This document shows, one piece after another, positions 59,796-64,000 of a DNA stretch of 64,000 nucleotides (position 1 is the first letter of the stretch; each line of letters opens with the position of its first letter). The position numbers and the translations under genes were made by a program. The notes under the pieces are model-generated. The model saw only the letters and a list, made by a program, of their open reading frames with translations. It searched no databases and was not told the DNA's origin. Origin of the DNA: Halorussus salinus (lineage in GTDB: Archaea > Halobacteriota > Halobacteria > Halobacteriales > Haladaptataceae); NCBI RefSeq assembly GCF_004765815.2, contig NZ_ML974128.1:62001-126000 (forward strand), written 5' to 3'.

Positions 59796-60187
59796 CGCTC
59801 GGTACCCTACTCCCGACGGCGAGCGCGACCGGGGTGTCGGACCTCGCGGCTCTCGGGACGGCGGTCGGCGGAGCCGAACCGGTCGTCCTCCAGACCGCGG
59901 TCGGCGGCTCCCAGCTCGTCGTCCTACTGGCGCTCGCGGGACTCCTGCTCGCGGCGGGCCTGTCGCTCGTCGTGGTGTACAAGCTCTTCGAGGGGTACCG
60001 CCGGAACGGGACCGGTCCGATGCTGGTCCTCGCGGTCGGTCTCGCGCTGTTGGTGACCGGTCCCATCTTCCTGCGCCTCGCGTTCGCCAACCTACTGGAC
60101 GTATCGCCCGCGGCGCGGTCGCTCGCGACGACCGCCTCCGAACTGCTCGGTCTCGCGGCCATCCTGTACGCCATCTATGAACCCTGA
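59792..60187 (+). CDS. DUF7521-type membrane protein 1
   Basis: A 131-residue protein with a first weak hydrophobic segment (residues 1-40) and three helices, SQLVVLLALAGLLLAAGLSL, MLVLAVGLALLVTGPIFLRL and SELLGLAAILYAIY. The YKLFEGYRRNG turn corresponds to NYRKF in the protein at 33736-34023 and to YQAYRGYRRHG in the next gene. It overlaps the regulator upstream by four bases and the next gene by eleven. The family may sense a membrane signal; unproven. Confidence 0.78.
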   Translation: MTLGTLLPTASATGVSDLAALGTAVGGAEPVVLQTAVGGSQLVVLLALAGLLLAAGLSLVVVYKLFEGYRRNGTGPMLVLAVGLALLVTGPIFLRLAFANLLDVSPAARSLATTASELLGLAAILYAIYEP

Positions 60188-60449
60188 CATCACCACGCTG
60201 GCGGCGGCGCTCCCGGCGCTCGTCGGGCTGTTCGTCTCGTATCAGGCCTACCGGGGGTACCGCCGCCATGGGAGCGCGACGATGGGCCTCCTCGCGGTCG
60301 GTATCGCGTGTTTCACCGCGATTCCGTTCGCCGTCCAGTCGCTAGTCGCGCCGACGCTGGCGTGGTCGGACGCGCTGACCTTGCTGGCCGTCGTCTCGAC
60401 GTACAACCTCGGTCTGGCGGCGATTCTCTGGTCGCTCCGCGGAGATTAG
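60177..60449 (+). CDS. DUF7521-type membrane protein 2
   Basis: A 90-residue protein with three helices: LAAALPALVGLFVSYQAYRG, GLLAVGIACFTAIPFAVQSL and LLAVVSTYNLGLAAILWSL. It is paralogous to the preceding gene and ends with its stop overlapping the convergent Tat-protein gene by four bases. Third gene of a regulator/membrane/membrane operon. Confidence 0.8.
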   Translation: MNPDITTLAAALPALVGLFVSYQAYRGYRRHGSATMGLLAVGIACFTAIPFAVQSLVAPTLAWSDALTLLAVVSTYNLGLAAILWSLRGD

Positions 60450-61237
60450 AAAGGAGTCCGAATCCCGACGCCGTTCGAGAGCGTCCAGTCGAGGGCGTGT
60501 TCCTCCTCCTCGGCGAACGATACCTCGCAGGCCCCGACGAGCGGAATCTCTCCGCGGTGGAAGCCCTCCCACCCCGTCCGATAGCGAGTGTCGTCCTCGA
60601 TGCCGATTCGATACTCTCCGTCCGGGACCGTCACCGCCGCGTCCGCGGCAATTACCGAACCGCCGTCGGTAGCGAGCCTGCGGTCCGTCGAGAGTTGGTC
60701 GTCGCGGTCGGTTTCGACTTCGTGGGTGAGCCACGTGAACGCCGGGGCCTCCCGGTAGACGCCCCACGGGTCCACCTCGTAAGCTCTGTCGAGGAGCCGA
60801 CCGGCGCTCCAGAGTCGGAGTTGGTAGCGCGCGTCGGCGTTCTTATCGGCCGTCCCACCGTCGTCCAGTCGATGCGCGAGGACCGCGGCGTCCTGCACGG
60901 CGAATCGGTGGTCAGGTACCACGTCTTCCTGTCGGGCGTAGGTGCCGACGAACTCGCCGGGGAACGACTCGGGGTCGGTCCACGGGAGCGCGGCGTCGCC
61001 GTACTCCTCGCGGGTTCGGTCGGCGTAGCTCGAAAACTCGTCCGGCGGGACGAACTGCGCGTCGTCCATCAGATCGAACTGGTCGCTGTCCGGCGATTCG
61101 AGGTCGAAGTCACCGCCGAAGTTGCCGCCGAGTTTCGTGCGGACGACCCCAACGTCGAGGTGGGCCGCACCGCCGACGAGCGTCCCGGCGACGGCGACGC
61201 CGCCGACTCGTTCGAGGAGCTTCCGTCTGGAGGGCAT
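60446..61237 (-). CDS. Tat-exported protein of unknown function
   Basis: A 263-residue protein with a short Tat-like signal (RRKLLERVGGVAVAGTLVGGAA). There is no lipobox Cys, so it may be released or held by the uncleaved signal helix. The mature part has LTHEVETDRDD, AAVTVPDGEYRIGIEDDTRYRTG and a Trp/Tyr-rich RLWSAGRLLDRAYEVDPWGVY region, suggesting a beta-rich extracellular fold. No family recognised. It sits between the DUF7521 operon and the second sensor-domain gene. Confidence 0.72.
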   Translation of the reverse strand: MPSRRKLLERVGGVAVAGTLVGGAAHLDVGVVRTKLGGNFGGDFDLESPDSDQFDLMDDAQFVPPDEFSSYADRTREEYGDAALPWTDPESFPGEFVGTYARQEDVVPDHRFAVQDAAVLAHRLDDGGTADKNADARYQLRLWSAGRLLDRAYEVDPWGVYREAPAFTWLTHEVETDRDDQLSTDRRLATDGGSVIAADAAVTVPDGEYRIGIEDDTRYRTGWEGFHRGEIPLVGACEVSFAEEEEHALDWTLSNGVGIRTPF

Positions 61238-61408
61238 CGTTCCGAACCGGGGTACGCAGCGGCATATACGTTTCGTACCCGTGACATCTCCGGGCAGGTC
61301 GCCGCGAGGTGTCCGATTCTCCCTATAAAACTGTTTTCCCGAGTCGCCGCGCCAGCGACTCGCCGACCCCGTTTACGGAGGTATCCGTTCTCTTCCGACG
61401 TAGGAGAG

Positions 61409-62098
61409 ATGACGACTACCGTTCGAGACGCCGCGACGACGCTCGTCGGCGTCCCCGTTCGCGCACAGACGTACCGCAATCTGGTGTACCTCGCGCTCGC
61501 CTTCCCGCTCGGGTTGGCGTACTTCGTTGGGCTGACCGCTGGCCTCTCGCTCGGCGTCGGTCTCGCCATCACGTGGTTCGGGATTCCGATACTGCTGGCG
61601 ACGCTCGCGGGCGCGACGCTACTCGCGCGCTTCGAGGCCGAGTTGAGCAACCGCCTGCTCGGGACCGACGTTCGGACCCACTCGCTGGACGCCTCCGGCG
61701 GAGTCCTCGCGGCGACCAAGCGCCTCGTGACCGACGCCCGGACGTGGCTCGACGCGGCCTACCTCGTCGTCAAGTTCGGACTCGGTATCGTCTCGTTCGC
61801 GGCGCTCGCGACGCTGGGGTCGCTGGCCGGGTCGCTTCTGGCCGCGCCGCTGACCTACTCGTCGAACTTCTACGTCGGGCTTCGAGTCGGGACTCTCACG
61901 GTCGGACCGTTCGAATCGGGGCAACTCGTCGTGGACACGTTCGGCGAAGCGGTCGGCGTCGCCCTCCTCGGCGTCGTGGTCGCCGTCGCGTCGCTCCACG
62001 TCCTGAACGCCCTCGCGCGACTCTCCGGTACGATTACCGAGGCCCTCCTCGATATCGGGCCGTCGGACGCGACCGAGGAGTTCGCCGACGGGGACTGA
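61409..62098 (+). CDS. Sensor-domain membrane protein (paralog 2)
   Basis: A 229-residue paralog of 58449-59201, with AQTYRNLVYLALAFPLGLAYF, GLSLGVGLAITWFGIPILLATLAG, ATKRLVTDARTWLDAAYLVVKFGLGIVSF and SLHVLNALARLSGTI. Four or five helices. It lacks any kinase domain. A TATA-like CCCTATAAAACTG at 61321-61333 lies about 80 bases upstream of the ATG. Followed by three palindromic repeats. Confidence 0.85.
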   Translation: MTTTVRDAATTLVGVPVRAQTYRNLVYLALAFPLGLAYFVGLTAGLSLGVGLAITWFGIPILLATLAGATLLARFEAELSNRLLGTDVRTHSLDASGGVLAATKRLVTDARTWLDAAYLVVKFGLGIVSFAALATLGSLAGSLLAAPLTYSSNFYVGLRVGTLTVGPFESGQLVVDTFGEAVGVALLGVVVAVASLHVLNALARLSGTITEALLDIGPSDATEEFADGD

Positions 62099-62180
62099 GC
62101 CGAGAAACCATTTCTCGGGAGAACTGAGCCGAGAAACCGTTTCTCGGGAGAACTGAGCCGAGAAATCTTTTCGCGGAAAA
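62094..62180. repeat. 29-base tandem repeat of small palindromes (terminator-like)
   Basis: Three units at 62094-62122, 62123-62151 and 62152-62180. Each contains CCGAGAAAC..TTTCTCGG, an 8-base-pair hairpin with a 3-base loop; the third unit is degenerate. The array lies exactly between the stops of convergent genes 61409-62098 and 62182-63012, overlapping the first stop, so it may terminate or protect both transcripts. Confidence 0.9.
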
Positions 62181-62181
62181 A

Positions 62182-63012
62182 TCAGAGTTCCGAAACGTCG
62201 ATACTGCCGTTCTCGGTGACGAACCGGAGTTCCGGGCCGCCGTCGCCGAGCGTCCCCTGAACCACGTTCTCGGTCCGTAGGTCGGCCTCGAACGACGGAA
62301 GCCGGAAGTCCACGTCGCCGTTGTCGGTCTTCGCGACGAGCGCCGCGTCCAAGTCGCGCGCGACCTTCGCGGTCACGCTCCCGTTCTCGCTCCGGACGGT
62401 GGTGTCGTCCCGAATCGCCGGAATCTCGACCTCGACGCTCCCGTTCTCGGTGCGCACGTCGTCGATACCTTCGACGCCGTGGATGGTCACGCTCCCGTTC
62501 TCGCTCTCTGCGGCGACGAAGCCGTCGATGTCGTGGGCCTCGACCCGGCCGTTCTCGGTGACGAGCGTCGCGTCGGTCTCGACGCCCCGAACGTCCACGG
62601 TGCCGTTCTCGGTCCGGAGTCGTCCGATATCTACGCCGGAGGGGAGTTGGACGTGTACCTTCACCGATGGCTCGCCGCCGAGCCACGACCCGTCGCCGGT
62701 CTCGCGCGTCTGTACGGTGAGCTGACCGTTCTCGACGCCCATCTCGACGCTCACGTCGTCCAAGTCCACGAACACCGACCCCGACTGCTTGACCGTCTCG
62801 ACGCGAATCTGGTCGTCGTTGGTCGGCCGGACGCGAATCTCGCCGTTCGTCCCGTCCACCGAGAGCGAATCGACCGACGCGGCGTCGAACTTGCGAGTGT
62901 TCTTCGTCCGTTTCCCGACGAACGGCGTCGCGCCGCTACAGCCCGAGAGAGCCGCGAGCGCGCCCGTCGCCCCGAGTCCGAGGAGCCGACGGCGCTGAGT
63001 GTCTACCTTCAT
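62182..63012 (-). CDS. DUF4097 beta-helix lipoprotein
   Basis: A 276-residue exported protein. The Tat-type signal (QRRRLLGLGATGALAALSGC) ends at lipobox Cys25. The remainder is a repetitive DUF4097 domain: regularly spaced DVRTENGSVEVE, TLVTENGRVEAHD, RSENGSVTAKV and KTDNGDVDFR units, each one turn of a right-handed beta structure. In bacteria DUF4097 proteins accompany envelope-stress systems. Start ATG at 63012 is chosen; the frame has a GTG one codon earlier. Confidence 0.92.
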   Translation of the reverse strand: MKVDTQRRRLLGLGATGALAALSGCSGATPFVGKRTKNTRKFDAASVDSLSVDGTNGEIRVRPTNDDQIRVETVKQSGSVFVDLDDVSVEMGVENGQLTVQTRETGDGSWLGGEPSVKVHVQLPSGVDIGRLRTENGTVDVRGVETDATLVTENGRVEAHDIDGFVAAESENGSVTIHGVEGIDDVRTENGSVEVEIPAIRDDTTVRSENGSVTAKVARDLDAALVAKTDNGDVDFRLPSFEADLRTENVVQGTLGDGGPELRFVTENGSIDVSEL

Positions 63013-63386
63013 CACGTTTCGAGATACTGTTCAGGCCACCATAAAGAAGGGAACACACTCGCAGGACCAGCGTCTGACCCCAACGTTTATCACGGGTGTC
63101 GAAATTACAGTCACGACCGCGACGCACCCCCGACGTTCCACGAGCGAGAGCCATCCTCGACCGTCCGCCGGAAAAGCACGTCCGACACGTTCTACCGACC
63201 AGCGCAATCGACCGCGAGCGAGGAGCGACGCGGCGCGAAGCGCCGCGCGACGCGACGAGCGAGCGGACCGAAGACCCCTCGAAGAAGCGCCGCAGGCGCT
63301 TCTGAGGGGGTGACGACGTGTTTTTCATGAAAGTTTTACCAGCGAGAAGATTCGCCGGAGGCGAATCTACGAGCGCAGTAAAAGTT
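63013..63386. other. Intergenic region between the DUF4097 gene and the AAA ATPase gene
   Basis: The 374 bases contain repeat family E copy B on the right (63209-63386). To the left, 63013-63150 contains the DUF4097 promoter region (ATAAAGAAGG). No gene is visible. Confidence 0.6.
63209..63386 (-). repeat. Structured intergenic repeat family E, copy B
   Basis: Read on the minus strand it starts right after the ATPase stop and passes hairpin AGATTCGCC/GGCGAATCT, TGAAAAACACGTCGTCACC, CCCTCAGAAGCGCC/GGCGCTTCT and a GCGCGGCGC hairpin to CGCTCCTCGCTCGCGGTCG. Identity to copy A is high over about 165 bases, with the loops swapped (CGG against CCG), which preserves the stems. Confidence 0.8.
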
Positions 63387-64000
63387 TCATTGGAAGCCGA
63401 TCCGCCCGCCGCGCCGACCTTGCGTCGGACTGGACGACCCGCCCTTGAACTCGTCTTTCATCTGCTCGTAGTAGTCCAGCAGGTCCTCGGTGATGGTCGG
63501 GCGGACGTTCTCCATCGCCTTCCGGAAGTGGCTCATCTCGACCTCGGTGGCGTCGTCGTCCTCGCGGAGCGCCTCGATGGCGGCCTCGCGGGCGATGGAT
63601 TCGAGGTCGCTCCCCACGTACCCGTCGGTGATTTCGGCGATTTCCCGGAGGCTCACGTCGGCCGACAGCGGCGTGTCGCCCGTGTGTATCTTCAGAATCT
63701 GCTCGCGGCCCTCCTCGTCGGGTTGGCCGATCATGACGAGGCGGTCGAACCGGCCCGAGCGGATGAGCGCCGGGTCGATCATGTCCGGGCGGTTGGTCGC
63801 GCCGATGACCATCACGTCGCCCTTCTCCTCCAGTCCGTCGAGTTCCGTCAGCAGTTGGTTGACCACGCGCTCGGAGACGTTACTGCCCATCTCCTGACTG
63901 CGCGAGGGCGCGAGGCTGTCCAACTCGTCGAAGAAGATGACCGTCGGGGAGACCTGCCGGGCCTTCCGGAACGTCTGGCGGATGGCCTTCTCGGACTCGC
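63387..64000 (-). CDS. CDC48/VAT-type AAA+ ATPase, C-terminal part (runs off the window)
   Basis: The last 204 codons of an AAA+ ATPase with the N-terminal part beyond the right edge. Present are Walker [15 protein letters not shown], sensor 1 [17 protein letters not shown], the arginine-finger segment [12 protein letters not shown], sensor 2 [15 protein letters not shown] and the C-terminal helix region ([13 protein letters not shown]). [14 protein letters not shown] near the end is characteristic of the second AAA domain of archaeal CDC48/VAT, which unfolds proteins for the proteasome. The gene ends in a glycine-rich [10 protein letters not shown] tail. Confidence 0.94.
   Translation of the reverse strand, partial: ESEKAIRQTFRKARQVSPTVIFFDELDSLAPSRSQEMGSNVSERVVNQLLTELDGLEEKGDVMVIGATNRPDMIDPALIRSGRFDRLVMIGQPDEEGREQILKIHTGDTPLSADVSLREIAEITDGYVGSDLESIAREAAIEALREDDDATEVEMSHFRKAMENVRPTITEDLLDYYEQMKDEFKGGSSSPTQGRRGGRIGFQ

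Noticed and set aside
62094-62180. CRISPR array of 29-base repeats
   Set aside because: Units are head to tail without spacers.

Overview
The window is chromosomal DNA of a halophilic archaeon (class Halobacteria). This is inferred from very high GC, acidic proteins, Tat-type lipoprotein signals, PGF-CTERM and HalOD1 proteins, haloarchaeal families (DUF7344, DUF7504, DUF7521, DUF5813, DUF5830, DUF7115), class II ribonucleotide reductase, a tRNA-Met with an intron, and TATA boxes lying close to start codons. The genus cannot be fixed from the sequence alone. Gene density is high and most genes are ordinary core genes.

Layout. 1-6.5 kb: 5' part of nurA, gpmI, and the NAD operon nadA-nadB-nadC. 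6.8-14.6 kb: an amidohydrolase, small regulators, a stand-alone E1-alpha dehydrogenase subunit, a TrkA regulator flanked by two Lrp-type RAM-only proteins, DUF5813, tRNA-Leu(TAA), a candidate ncRNA gene and a cyclophilin. 14.7-20.8 kb: a five-gene peptide-type ABC transporter operon. 21-30.3 kb: an RNase H-like protein, a CBS protein, a DMT exporter, an aldo/keto reductase, an M24 peptidase, tRNA-Met with a 76-nt intron, and haloarchaeal hypothetical genes. 30.4-34.2 kb: a VTT membrane protein, then a repeat-rich PGF-CTERM surface protein overlapping a membrane molybdopterin oxidoreductase, followed by a winged-helix/DUF7521 pair. 34.3-43.9 kb: an ASST-like protein, class II RNR, a second copy of the candidate ncRNA, and the trpD-F-E-G operon. 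44.4-47.0 kb: an AT-rich accessory patch beside tRNA-Val(GAC), holding a decayed PAC2 gene, orphan small genes and a truncated tyrosine integrase. 47.1-50.7 kb: DUF7504 with DUF7344, a lycopene-cyclase-domain protein, a CBS/HPF-like fusion and two tiny membrane proteins. 50.7-58.2 kb: the phosphate regulon (an AbrB-PhoU regulator divergent from pstS-C-A-B-phoU-phoU). 58.4-63.0 kb: an envelope cluster of two paralogous sensor-type membrane proteins, winged-helix plus two DUF7521 proteins, a Tat-exported protein and a DUF4097 lipoprotein. 63.4-64 kb: the C-terminal end of a CDC48-type AAA ATPase.

The most interesting signals are mostly non-coding. (i) Two paralogous TATA-driven ncRNA candidates (about 13381-13500 and 39759-39856) share blocks of primary sequence while their helices differ by compensatory changes. 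(ii) At least two families of dispersed, structured intergenic elements are present (copies at 0.8, 2.6 and 44.1 kb; and at 12.9, 58.3 and 63.3 kb), plus a 112-nt near-palindrome at 23.1 kb. (iii) The tRNA-Val-linked patch and the winged-helix/DUF7521 modules are the best places to look for undescribed protein systems.
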